64,000 nt of DNA from Gaiellasilicea sp963811885. GTDB taxonomy: Bacteria > Actinomycetota > Thermoleophilia > Gaiellales > Gaiellaceae. Position numbers and translations under genes: made by a program. The stretch spans positions 310,001 through 374,000 of the forward strand of contig CAWETB010000002.1 of NCBI GenBank assembly GCA_963811885.1, written 5' to 3'. Shown in pieces: positions 38,866-47,751 of this stretch. The notes beneath the pieces were generated by a model. That model was not told where the DNA came from. It saw nothing but the letters and a program-made list of their open reading frames with translations, and did no database searches. Each line of letters opens with the position of its first letter. The stretch's first letter is position 1.

Positions 38866-39254
38866 GCGCGGCCACGATCGTCTTCGCGATCGGCCTCGGC
38901 TTCGCAGCGGGGCTCCTCGCCGGCTTCTTCGGCGTCGGCGGCGGGATCCTCTTCGTGCCGACGCTCGTTGCGCTGGGCCTGTCGCAGATCGACGCCGAGG
39001 CGACGTCGCTGCTGGCGATCCTGCCGACCGTCGCGGCGGGCACGTGGCGGCAACGGCACTACGGCAACGTCCGCTGGCGGACCGCTCTGCTGCTGGGCAT
39101 GGCGTCGATCGCCGGTGCCGTCGTCGGCGTCCAGATCGCGACGGCGCTGCCGGAGGACGTGCTCAGGCGCCTGTTCGCCCTGCTCCTCTTCGGCGTCGCG
39201 GCACAACTCGCATGGCGGTCGCGTCGCAGCGCCCCGTATCCTTCGGAGCCATGA
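38862..39254 (+). CDS. Half-size TauE/SafE-type permease, second half
   Basis: The 130-residue product repeats the pattern of its neighbour: IGLGFAAGLLAGFFGVGGGILFVPTLVALG, then EATSLLAILPTVAAG and two more helices. The GTG overlaps the stop of the first half (GTGA), so the two are probably made together and pair in the membrane as one transporter. Going from the first frame to the second would need two extra bases, so a single sequencing slip does not explain the split. Its stop overlaps the ATG of the next gene. Confidence 0.78.
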   Translation: MSAATIVFAIGLGFAAGLLAGFFGVGGGILFVPTLVALGLSQIDAEATSLLAILPTVAAGTWRQRHYGNVRWRTALLLGMASIAGAVVGVQIATALPEDVLRRLFALLLFGVAAQLAWRSRRSAPYPSEP

Positions 39255-39640
39255 GCGAGCACGAGGAGATCTGGCTTCCGCTCGTCGACGAGCCGATCGG
39301 AGGCATCGTTGCGCAGATCCAGGCGGACGACCCCGAGATCGAGCGTCTCGTCGGCTCGCCGCGCCGCATCCTCGCGTTTCGGACGTTCGCGTACATCCGC
39401 GTCGGCGTGAAGCTCGGGGAGCTGCTGGTCGACAACGACGTGCCGCCCTACGACGGCACCGAGAACTGGATCGAGCTCCTGCTGCGCGTGCCGGAGAACC
39501 GCGCGGCGATCGCGCAGGAGGTGCGCGCCGTCGCCGAGGAGATCGCGGCCGACCCGCGCTACGGCGAGGACGAGCAGCTCGGGCCGGACCAGGCCGCGCG
39601 CGACCGCTTCCGCGAGTTCGCCCGCAAGCTCGACGCCTAG
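39251..39640 (+). CDS. Conserved-looking hypothetical protein, 129 residues
   Basis: I do not recognise the family. The ATG overlaps the stop of the second TauE half, so it belongs to the same unit. The sequence is soluble and acidic: an N-terminal strand region (IWLPLVDEPIGGIVAQIQ), FRTFAYIRVGVKLGELLVD in the middle, then two charged helices rich in Glu and Arg. No Cys, signal or membrane segment. Codon use matches its neighbours, and the overlap argues that it is real. Confidence 0.65.
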   Translation: MSEHEEIWLPLVDEPIGGIVAQIQADDPEIERLVGSPRRILAFRTFAYIRVGVKLGELLVDNDVPPYDGTENWIELLLRVPENRAAIAQEVRAVAEEIAADPRYGEDEQLGPDQAARDRFREFARKLDA

Positions 39641-39650
39641 CGCCGCGGCG

Positions 39651-40368
39651 CTACTGCCCGATCAGGCTGACGAGGAAGATCGCGCCGAAGCCGGCGAGGG
39701 TCAGGGCGACGCGCTTCACGGACGGGTGCTCGTGCGCGTGCGGGAGCAGGTCGGTGGCGCCCATGAAGAGGAAGAAGCCGGCGTAGACGGCGAGGAGCGC
39801 GCCCAGCCCCTTCTCCGAGATCGAGAGCATCGTGCCGACGATCGCCCCGACGAGCGGCGCCGCCGCGTCGATCGCGAGCCAGCGGATCGCGCGGGCGCGG
39901 TCTCCCGACTGGCGCAGGACGAAGCCGACCGTGTTGAGGCCGTCGGCGAAGTCGTGCGCGACGACGGCGACGAAGACGAGCAGCCCCGTCTCGGTCGAGA
40001 GCCCGAACGCGAGCCCGATCCCGAGGCCGTCGATGAAGCTGTGCACCGAGAGGCCGGCCGCGCCGAGCACGCCGACCTTGGCATGCGCGTGGATGTGCGC
40101 GTCGTCGTCGCGGTGGTGGAGCACGAGCGCGCGCTCGGCGAGGAAGAAGAAGACGAAGCCGGCGCCGACGAGCGCGCCCACCAGCTGCGGGTCGTCGACC
40201 GCCTCGATCGCCTCCGGCAGCACGTCGAAGAGCGCGACGGCGACGACGATGCCGCCGGTGAGCGCGATCGCCGTCGTCAGCTCGCGCGCGAGCCGCAGCC
40301 CGACCATGCCTCCGACGAGCGTCGACAGCACCGTCACCCCCGCCAGCGGGAACCGCGATCCAGTTCAC
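39651..40368 (-). CDS. ZIP-family metal permease (one frameshift)
   Basis: The 238-residue membrane protein has the ZIP pattern: short helices, a His-rich loop (HHRDDDAHIHAHAK), then LSVHSFIDGLGIGLAF (helix 4 with the metal His) and VAVVAHDFADGLNTV (helix 5 with His-Asp). It would import zinc, iron or manganese. The GTG at 40368 overlaps the stop of the Fur-family gene, which with the upstream Zur-like box suggests zinc uptake. One extra base near 40347 (CCC-G) puts the first seven codons out of frame. Confidence 0.85.
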
Positions 40369-40763
40369 GCGCAGCGCCTGCAGGTGCCGTAGATGTCGAG
40401 CTCGTGCGCCGCGGGGCGGAACCCGTGCCGGCGCTGGAGCTCGGCCTCCGACGGCGCTGCGCAGAGCTCGGTCTCCTCGACGCCGCCGCAGCTCGTGCAG
40501 ACGAGGTGGTGGTGGTGCTCGGGACGGCAGCGGACGTACGTCGGCCGCCCCTCGCCGAGCAGGGGGTGGACGCCGCCGTTGGCGCGGAGCAGCTCGACCG
40601 TCCGGTAGGTCGTCGCGAGCCCGAGCCGCGGCTCGAACCGCCGCGCGCGATCGTGCAGCTCGGCGACGGTGAAGCTGCCCGCCGACTCGGCCACCGCGCG
40701 CACGACGGCGAGTCTCTGCGCGGTCGTGCGGACGCCGTCGGGGAGTGCGAGCTCGCCTGCCAC
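40365..40763 (-). CDS. Fur-family metalloregulator, probably Zur
   Basis: The 132-residue protein has the winged helix (RTTAQRLAVVRAVAE, then FEPRLGLATTYRTVELL recognition region), the His-rich metal site EHHHHLVCTSCGG and the structural zinc pair CRRC at the end. The operon partner is a ZIP permease and the promoter holds a TGAAAAC-G-ATTCTCA box, so zinc sensing (Zur) is the best guess; Fur or Mur cannot be excluded. GTG start, with TATTCT 7 bases upstream. Confidence 0.88.
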   Translation of the reverse strand: MAGELALPDGVRTTAQRLAVVRAVAESAGSFTVAELHDRARRFEPRLGLATTYRTVELLRANGGVHPLLGEGRPTYVRCRPEHHHHLVCTSCGGVEETELCAAPSEAELQRRHGFRPAAHELDIYGTCRRCA

Positions 40764-40778
40764 GCGGGCGAGAATAGC

Positions 40779-40799
40779 TGAAAACGATTCTCATTCTCA
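40779..40799. promoter_or_regulatory. Fur/Zur box before the Fur-family gene
   Basis: TGAAAACGATTCTCA (40779-40793) is a 7-1-7 dyad of the Fur-family type, followed directly by TTCTCA, which extends it to the longer form seen at actinobacterial Zur sites. It lies just upstream of the TATTCT -10 box (40771-40776) of the minus-strand regulator gene, so metal-bound protein would block its own operon. It may also affect the M23 gene that starts at 40845. Confidence 0.7.
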
Positions 40800-40844
40800 A
40801 CTAGAGCGCCGCATCGTCTCGCCAGATCCGGATAATGGAGCCGC

Positions 40845-42286
40845 GTGTACCCGCGGTTGCTCGCACTGCTCCTGATCGCCGGGTCGCTCGCTGCTGCGGC
40901 GACCGGCGCCAGCGCGCCCTCGGAGCCCCCGATCGTCTCCGCCGGTGCGCACGGACTCTCGATTCTCGTTCCCGGCCAGCCCGTCTCGGTCGCGGCCGAG
41001 GCGACTGCGCCCGGGCCGGCGCGCAACCGGCGTCGCCGACGGCTTCGTCTTCCCCGCCGACGGCTCCCTCGTCCGGACCGGCGCGCTCTCGTCGAGCGTC
41101 TCTTCGCGCGCCACCGGCACCGCCGGCGCCCAGGCCGTCAGCGACGTCCTCGGCGTCACGCTCTTCAACGGCGAGGTGACCGCGGAGAGCGCGGCCGCTC
41201 GCGCCAAGGCGACCGCGACGGGCGCAGACGCAACCGGCTCCAAGCTCGTCAACCTCGTCGTCTTCGGGACGCCCGTGGCCGCGACGCCGAACCTGCGTGT
41301 GGCGCTCGGGGACTGGGGCTATCTGATCGCGCTGGAGCAGGTCGCCGACGCGCCCGTCGCCGACGGCACTCGCAATGCGCGCGGCGCGGTCAACGCGCTC
41401 CACGTCGTCCTCACGGCCGATCACGGCGGCCTGCCCGCGGGCACCGAGATCCTCGTCGCCCACGCGGAGGCGGCCGTCTCGAGTCCGGTCGACACGACCA
41501 CCGCGACGCAGCCGGCCACGACGACCCGGCGAAGCCCAATCGGGCGCCCGGCGCACCGGCACGAAAGAAGCCGCTGCCGAAGCCGCCGGAGGCGGGGCTG
41601 CACCCGAACAAGCCCGGCTCCGTCTTCCGGATTCCGCCGACGGACGTCTCGGCGCCGCTCTCGCCGAAGGGCTACGTCTTCCCCGTCTACGGCCGCGTCG
41701 TCGTTCAGCGACACCTTCGGAGCCGCCCGGGCGGGCGTCGTCTGGCATCACGGCCAGGACATCTTCGCGCCGCTCGGGACCCCGCTCCTGGCCGTCGCCG
41801 ACGGGACGATCTTCTCGGTCGGCTGGAACGACCTCGGCGGCTACCGGCTCTGGCTGCGTGACCGGCAGGGCAACCAGTTCTACTACGCCCATCTCTCGGC
41901 GTTCTCGCCGCTCGCCGTGGACGGCAACGAGGTGAAGGCCGGCGCCGTGGTCGGCTTCGTCGGCAACACCGGCGACGCGCAGACGACGCCGTACCACCTC
42001 CACTTCGAGATCCACCCGGTCGGCCTGCTGCCGCTCGGCTACGACGGGGTCGTCAACCCGATGCCGTATCTGCTGCGCCTGGCGGCGGCTGGAGGACATC
42101 ACCTTCGCGGCAGGCCGCGGCTGGGCGCCGCCGGTGCCCTCGAACGCGACCGCGCCGAGGCCGGCGGCGATCCTGCTCGGCTCGACCGACATCTCCAGCG
42201 CCAGCGGCCTCGACCCGGGCTCGCTGGACCGCGCGCTGACCGCCCCGGTCTCCCAGGGCGACAGCGCGGTTCTCGGCGCCGGCTAG
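40845..42286 (+). CDS. Secreted M23-family (LytM-like) peptidase (several frameshifts)
   Basis: Signal peptide (LLALLLIAGSLAAAATGASA), an N-terminal beta-rich domain of about 180 residues, a Thr/Pro/Lys-rich linker, then the M23 domain: VSFSDTFGAARAG.. with the first His region WHHGQDIFAPLGTPLLAV, YAHLSAF, and YHLHFEIHP with the last metal His. The metal Asp in GQDIFA is present. It would cut peptide bridges in peptidoglycan or act as a wall-remodelling scaffold. Extra bases near 41021, 41700 and 42079, plus a net loss of one or gain of two near 41525, break the frame. About 479 residues when corrected. Confidence 0.82.
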
Positions 42287-42289
42287 GAG

Positions 42290-42733
42290 CTAGGCCGCGG
42301 CGTCGTTCGACGAGTTCGTGCTCGCCGGCGGCGTGTACGTGTAGTCGTCCGACCCCTCGCCGGTGACCTTCTCCATCAGCCAGGTGCGGGTCTGCGGGCC
42401 CGTGAACGGGTTGAAGAGGACGCCGATGATGATTCCGACCAGCAGCAGGAACGTGTTCCGGCCGCTGTGGTCCTCCTTGCCCTGGATCCGGTTCGCCGCC
42501 ACGCGGATCTCCTCGACCGCCCGCTTCAGGTTGTCCTGAACGTCCTGGTCGGTCGCGGCGCGCATCGCGGTCGCGGTCAGGTTGCGGTTGCCGAGCAGCT
42601 CGGCATAGACGTCCCGTGCAGCCTTGAACGCCTCTTTCAGGTTGTCGTGCAAGTCGTCGTCGTGCAGTGCGCGGTCGACATACGGCCTCATCGTGTCGGC
42701 CGTGTCGTAGAGCCTCTCTTTGGTCTTGGCCAT
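42290..42733 (-). CDS. Single-pass membrane protein of unknown function
   Basis: The 147-residue protein has a long charged helix region (YDTADTMRPYVDRALHDDDLHDNLKEAF to EEIRVAANRIQG), one membrane helix (TFLLLVGIIIGVLFNPF, about 103-119) and a short polar tail. The layout resembles YtxH-like or gas-vesicle-like stress proteins, but I cannot assign a family. A GGAAAGGAC ribosome site precedes the ATG. It lies after lon on the same strand, 70 bases downstream, and may share its transcript. Confidence 0.65.
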   Translation of the reverse strand: MAKTKERLYDTADTMRPYVDRALHDDDLHDNLKEAFKAARDVYAELLGNRNLTATAMRAATDQDVQDNLKRAVEEIRVAANRIQGKEDHSGRNTFLLLVGIIIGVLFNPFTGPQTRTWLMEKVTGEGSDDYTYTPPASTNSSNDAAA

Positions 42734-42803
42734 CCGGCCCGTCCTTTCCGTTTTCGTGGTCGCCGGACCAGTGTTGCCGTACTGCGATCCTTGCAAACGG
42801 GAG

Positions 42804-45188
42804 CTACCTGCGCGAGGCCGCCGCCTGCCGGTGCAGCGTCGCATGCTGGGGCAGCCGCTTGCCGGTCGTGCCGCGGAAGGCATCCTCGAAGACCTCCTCG
42901 ACGTGGTCGACGAGCACGAACTCGAGCTCGGCGCGCGTCTCGGGCGGGAGGTCGTCGAGGTCGTGCGCGTTCTCGAGCGGGAGGATCACGCGCTTCAGCC
43001 CGGCGCGCTCGGCGGCGAGCACCTTCTCGCGGATGCCTCCGATCGGCAGCACCTGGCCCGTCAACGTGATCTCGCCCGTCATGCCGACGTCGTCGTCGAC
43101 GGGAATGCCGCGGACGAGCGACACGATCGCCGTCGCCATCGTCACGCCCGCCGACGGGCCGTCCTTCGGCACCGCACCGGCGGGCACGTGGATGTGGATG
43201 TCGTTCCCGGCGAACCACTCCGGCGCGAGACCGAGCTCGTCCGAGCGCGAGCGGACCCACGAGAGCGCCGTCTGGGCCGACTCCTGCATCACCTCGCCGA
43301 GCTGCCCGGTGATGGTCAGCTTCCCGGTTCCCGCGTATGCGGTCGCCTCGATGAAGAGGACGTCGCCGCCGACCGCCGTGTAGGCGAGGCCGGTCGCGAC
43401 GCCGGGGTCGGCCGTCCGCCGCCGGGCGTCGGCCGAGAACCTGCGCGCGCCGAGCCACTCGCGAACACGCTCCTCGTCGACCTTGAGCTTCTCCGTGTGC
43501 CCGGTCGCGACGAGCGTCGCCGCCTTCCGGCAGAGCGCCGCGATCTGCCGCTCGAGGTTGCGCACGCCGGCCTCGCGCGTGTACTCCGCGATCACCAGCC
43601 GCAGCGTCCGGTCCGGGATCGTGATCCGGCTCTTCTTCAGACCGTGCGCCTCGATCTGCTTCGGCACGAGGTACCGCTTCGCGATCCCGAGCTTCTCCTC
43701 GTGCGTGTAGCCGGAGAGCTGGATCACGTCCATCCGGTCGAGCAGCGGCCCCGGGATCGTGTCGAGCGTGTTCGCGGTGCAGATGAAGAGCACCTTCGAG
43801 AGGTCGTAGGGCAGGTCGAGGTAGTGGTCGCGGAAGCTCGAATGCTGCTCGGGGTCGAGCACCTCGAGCATCGCCGAGGCCGGATCGCCGCGGAAGTCGG
43901 CGCCCATCTTGTCGATCTCGTCGATCAGGAAGACGGGATTCGACGACTCCGCGTCGCGGATCGCGCGGATGATCGTGCCGGGCATGGCGCCGATGTACGT
44001 CCGCCGGTGCCCGCGGATCTCCGACTCGTCGCGAACGCCGCCGACCGAGATCCGGGCGAACTTGCGGCCGAGCGCACGCGCGATCGAGTGGCCGAGCGAC
44101 GTCTTCCCCACGCCCGGCGGCCCGACGAAGCAGAGGATCGGGCCGGTGAGGTCGTTCTTCAGCTTCGAGACGGCCAGGTACTCGATGATCCGCTCCTTCA
44201 CCTTCTCGAGGTCGAAATGGTCCTCGTCGAGGATCTGGCGCGCGTGCTCGAGGTCGAGATTGTCCTCGGTGACCTCGTTCCAGGGCAGGGTGAGGATCCA
44301 GTCGAGGTAGGTGCGGATGACGCCGTACTCGGCGGCCGCCGGCGGCAGCTTCTCGAGCCGGTTCAGCTCCCGCAGCACCGCCTTCTCGACGTCCTCGGGC
44401 AGGTTCTTCTGCCCGATCTGCTCACGCAGCTCGTTGATCTCGGCCTGCTGGTCGTCGGTCTCGCCGAGCTCCTCCTGGATCGCCTTCAGCTGCTGCCTGA
44501 GGAAGAACTCCCGCTGGCCCTTGTCGATCTCGCTGGCGACCTGCGACTGGATCTTGGAGCCGAGCTCCGACATCTCGACCTCGCGGCCGAGGATCAGCGC
44601 GATCCGGCGCAGCCGCTCCTCGACGTCGGCCGTCTCGAGCAGCTCCTGGCGCTCCTCGGTCTTCAGCCGCAGCGTCGAGGCGATCAGGTGGGTGAGCGCG
44701 GTCGGGTCGTCGACGTTCGCCGCCGCGAGCTGCAGCTCCTCGGGCAGGTACGGCGTCATGCCGATGATCCGCGCGAACTGCTGCTGGACGGTGCGCGTGA
44801 GCGCCTCCACCTCGGGCGAGTCCGGGACGACCTCCGGCAGGTCCTCGAGGTCCGCGACGAGATAGGGCTCGTCCTGGACCGGCGCGACGAGCCGGACGCG
44901 CTGCACGCCCTGGACCAGGATCCGCAGCGTCCCGTCGGGCACCTTGATCATCTTGTGGACGACGGCGACGGTGCCGACGCGGTAGAGGTCGTCCCAGCCC
45001 GGCGGGTCGGCCTCCTCGTTCTCGACCGTGAAGAGGGCGAGCATCCGCTCGCCGGAGACGACGTCGTCGATCAGCTTGACCGAGCGCTCCTGGCCGACGG
45101 CGAGCGGCGTCATCGACTCGGGGAAGACGACGGTCTCCTTCAGCGGCAGGATCGGGAGCCGCAGCCGGTCGGATGCGGTCTCGCTCAT
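42804..45188 (-). CDS. lon: ATP-dependent protease Lon
   Basis: The 794-residue protease is intact. N-terminal substrate domain (LPILPLKETVVFPESMTPL), coiled coil (REFFLRQQLKAIQEELG), AAA+ module with Walker A GPPGVGKTS and Walker B VFLIDEIDK, and the serine-lysine protease domain with GPSAGVTM (catalytic Ser) and GIREKVLAAERAGLK (catalytic Lys). It removes misfolded proteins in the cytosol. Its ATG overlaps the stop of hsp20, so chaperone and protease are made together. Confidence 0.97.
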   Translation of the reverse strand: MSETASDRLRLPILPLKETVVFPESMTPLAVGQERSVKLIDDVVSGERMLALFTVENEEADPPGWDDLYRVGTVAVVHKMIKVPDGTLRILVQGVQRVRLVAPVQDEPYLVADLEDLPEVVPDSPEVEALTRTVQQQFARIIGMTPYLPEELQLAAANVDDPTALTHLIASTLRLKTEERQELLETADVEERLRRIALILGREVEMSELGSKIQSQVASEIDKGQREFFLRQQLKAIQEELGETDDQQAEINELREQIGQKNLPEDVEKAVLRELNRLEKLPPAAAEYGVIRTYLDWILTLPWNEVTEDNLDLEHARQILDEDHFDLEKVKERIIEYLAVSKLKNDLTGPILCFVGPPGVGKTSLGHSIARALGRKFARISVGGVRDESEIRGHRRTYIGAMPGTIIRAIRDAESSNPVFLIDEIDKMGADFRGDPASAMLEVLDPEQHSSFRDHYLDLPYDLSKVLFICTANTLDTIPGPLLDRMDVIQLSGYTHEEKLGIAKRYLVPKQIEAHGLKKSRITIPDRTLRLVIAEYTREAGVRNLERQIAALCRKAATLVATGHTEKLKVDEERVREWLGARRFSADARRRTADPGVATGLAYTAVGGDVLFIEATAYAGTGKLTITGQLGEVMQESAQTALSWVRSRSDELGLAPEWFAGNDIHIHVPAGAVPKDGPSAGVTMATAIVSLVRGIPVDDDVGMTGEITLTGQVLPIGGIREKVLAAERAGLKRVILPLENAHDLDDLPPETRAELEFVLVDHVEEVFEDAFRGTTGKRLPQHATLHRQAAASRR

Positions 45189-45622
45189 GTCGTCCTGCGC
45201 ACGACGATGACGACGGCCGGCCCCGTCGGGGCGCGCCGGGCGACCGGGAGCGTGATCCGGAGCATGCCGGCCTCGTAGGCGGCGCTCGCCGCGGCGGTGT
45301 CGATGTCCTGCTCGAGCGGGATCCGGCGCTCGAAGCGGCCGTACTCGATCTCGGCCTGCTGGTAGACCTGCCCCGGCACGCGGGGACGGGCGCGGCCGCC
45401 GGAGATCGTCAGCGCCCGCTCCTCGACCGAGAGCTCGATCGAGTCGGGGTCGACGCCGGCCAGCTCGACGACCACGACCAGCTGCGGCGGATCGTCGGTG
45501 AAGAAACAGTCGACTGCGGGCCGGAAGCCGTTTCGGACCCCGGAGAACCGCGGCATCTGCCAGAGGCCGGCGAAGAGCTCCTCGATCTCCCCCTGCAAGC
45601 CCTCGATGTCGCGCCGCGCCAT
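45185..45622 (-). CDS. Small heat-shock protein (Hsp20/alpha-crystallin)
   Basis: The 145-residue chaperone has the alpha-crystallin domain: FRPAVDCFFTDDPPQLVVVVELAGV, ELSVEERALTISGGR, the A-x-x-x-n-G-v-L-like segment AAYEAGMLRITLPV and a charged tail. It holds unfolding proteins and is coupled to Lon by a 4-base overlap (ATGA). No CIRCE or HAIR repeat was recognised in the short spacer upstream, so the mode of heat control is not visible. Confidence 0.93.
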   Translation of the reverse strand: MARRDIEGLQGEIEELFAGLWQMPRFSGVRNGFRPAVDCFFTDDPPQLVVVVELAGVDPDSIELSVEERALTISGGRARPRVPGQVYQQAEIEYGRFERRIPLEQDIDTAAASAAYEAGMLRITLPVARRAPTGPAVVIVVRRTT

Positions 45623-45658
45623 GTGGGAGACGTTACCCCCCGCGATACCATCGAACGC

Positions 45659-45787
45659 ATGACCCGGGTGCGGCGGATCCTGAAGCTGATCGGCGCCGCG
45701 TTCGCCTTCGTGCTCTACGTCTGGTTCGCAGCCGTGCGCTCCGTGCCGGACGTGAAGGCGCGGAAAGCGCGCCGCCGCGCTCGTTAA
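45659..45787 (+). CDS. Small single-pass membrane protein, 42 residues
   Basis: A short frame that reads as a tiny membrane protein: basic start (MTRVRRILKL), one hydrophobic helix (IGAAFAFVLYVWFAAV) and a strongly basic tail (KARKARRRAR). A TACCAT -10-like box ends 7 bases before the ATG, the same spacing seen at other leaderless genes here, which supports it. It lies divergent from hsp20 and 12 bases before the glycosidase gene. Function is unknown. Confidence 0.5.
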   Translation: MTRVRRILKLIGAAFAFVLYVWFAAVRSVPDVKARKARRRAR

Positions 45788-45799
45788 CAGGATCCTGAT

Positions 45800-47072
45800 G
45801 TGTCGAAACGGGTAGCGCCGGGAACCCGCGCTGAATGCGCATTCTCCCTCGCCGCCGTCTTGTGCCTGCGCGCTGATCGGGCTCTCCGCACCTGCGGCTG
45901 ACGCCTCGCCGAACGTGCGCTTCGGGATCCAGGACGACGCCTGGCTCGCCCACGGCGGCGGCACGCTCGACGAGCGGCTCGACCGGCTCGAGCAGCTCGG
46001 TGTCGACGTCGTGCGCTTCAACCTGCACTGGGATCAGATCGAGCCGACGCACGGCGAGTACGCCTGGGAGGACAGCGACGCAGTTCTCAACGGCCTCCGC
46101 AGCCGCGGGATCCCGGCCGTGGTCGGGATCGTCGGGACGCCCGGATGGGCGAACGGCGGCCGGGCGAAGAACTTCGCCCCTGGAGCGTCCTCGTTCGCCG
46201 GCTTCGCCCGCGCCGCCGCCACCCGCTACCGCTGGGTGAAGCAGTGGCTGATGTGGAACGAGCCCAACCAGGCGCGCTGGCTGCGCCCGACCTCGCCGAG
46301 CGTGTATGTCCGCCAGATCCTCAATCCGGGCTACGCGGCGATCCACGCCGTGATCCCGGGTGCGAAGGTGGCGGGCGGCGTGACCGCGCCGCGCGGCTCC
46401 AGCGGCGGTGTCTCTCCCGTCAAGTGGATCCGCGGCATGCGCAGCGCCCGTGCTCGCCTCGACGCGTACGCGCACCATCCCTATCCCTCCAGCAGCCGTG
46501 AGACGCCGTTCACGGGCGGCTGCGGCCACTGCGAGACGATCACGATGGCGACGCTCGAGAAGCTGATCGCCGAGGTCGGGCGCGCCTTCGGCCCGAAGCG
46601 GATCTGGCTGACCGAGTACGCCTACCAGACCGGCGCCTACGGCGTCACCCAGCAGCGGCAGGCCGAGCTGCTCGGCCAGTCGGGGCTCCGTGCGCACAAG
46701 GCAGCCCGCGTCGACATGCTGATCCACTACCTGGTCAAGGACGAGCCGCAGGCGAGCCGCTTCCAGAGCGGCCTCTTCAACATCGCCGGCCGTCCCAAGC
46801 TCGCCGCGCTCGCGTTCCCGCTGCCGATCGCCCAGGCCGGCCGAAGCGGCGGCAAGCTCGTGCTGTGGGGTCAGGTCCGTCCGCGCAGCGGCGTCCAGTC
46901 GTACCGCGTCCAGGTCCGCGTCGGCGGCGGCGCGTGGCGCTTCAGCGGCGGGACGCGCAGCACGAGCGCGCGCGGCTTCTTCAGCGCGCTCGTCGCGGCG
47001 CCGGCGGGCGCGAGCGTTCGCATTCACTCGCCGCAGGACGGCGCCTACAGCGCCACGATCCGCGTCCGCTAG
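45800..47072 (+). CDS. Secreted GH-A clan glycoside hydrolase-like protein (one frameshift)
   Basis: About 423 residues when one extra base near 45870 (CTG-C) is removed: the GTG at 45800 then gives SKRVAPGTRAEC and a signal peptide core (FSLAAVLCLALIGLSA). The barrel shows VVRFNLHWDQIEP, AVVGIVGTPGWANG, the acid/base motif MWNEPN (Glu) and WLTEYAYQT with the probable nucleophile Glu. These are features of GH5/GH39-type enzymes. A small C-terminal beta domain follows (SYRVQVRVGGGAWR). The polysaccharide target is unknown. Confidence 0.8.
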
Positions 47073-47099
47073 ACGCCTGCGCGCAGCTACGTTCAGAGC

Positions 47100-47751
47100 G
47101 TGCTCGCGCCACCTGCCCTCCACGGCGGCTTCGTCTCCCGCGTCGCATGGCTCGTGACCGGGCTCTTCCTCTGCGCCTGCGGGATCGTGCTCTTCCTCGA
47201 GTCCGAGCTGGGCCTGCCGCCGTGGGACGTGCTCCACCAGGGCCTCGCCGAGCAGCTCGGGATCTCCTTCGGCGCCGCCAACCTCGTCGTCTCCGTGGTC
47301 GTGCTCCTGCTCGCCTGGCGGCTGAAGGCCAAGATCGGGCTCGGGACGCTCCTGAACGCGATCGCTGATCGGCACGTTCGTGATCGGCCTGACGGCGATC
47401 GACGCCGTCGACGCACTCTCGGAGGAGTCGCTCGGCGTCCGGATCGCGCTGATCGCAGTGGCGCTCGTCTGCTTCGGCGTCGGCTCGGCGTTCTACATCT
47501 GCGCCTCGCTCGGCGCCGGCCCGCGCGACTCGCTGATGCTCGTCACCTCGCGTGGCCTCGGCATCAGGGTCGGCGCCGCGCGCACCGGGCTCGAGCTCGC
47601 CGCGCTCGGCGTCGGCTTCCTCCTCGGCGGCACGGTCGGGATCGGCACGCTCGTCTTCGCGGTCGGGATCGGCCCCGTCGTCGAGGTCTCGTTCTGGCTG
47701 CTGGGCCGCACGCCCCTGGCGGCTCCCGCAGTAGCATCGTCGGCGGCATGA
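47100..47751 (+). CDS. YczE/YitT-like integral membrane protein (one frameshift)
   Basis: Corrected to 216 residues with five or six helices: WLVTGLFLCACGIVLFLESELGLPPWDVLHQGLA is the family landmark, and a second GLGAGPRDSLM-like copy (SLGAGPRDSLMLVTSRGLG) follows, an internal repeat typical of YczE/YyaS. Role unknown; some members affect secretion or permeases. One extra base near 47363 breaks the frame. TACGTT ends 6 bases before the GTG. Its stop overlaps the start of the nucleotidyltransferase gene. Confidence 0.82.
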
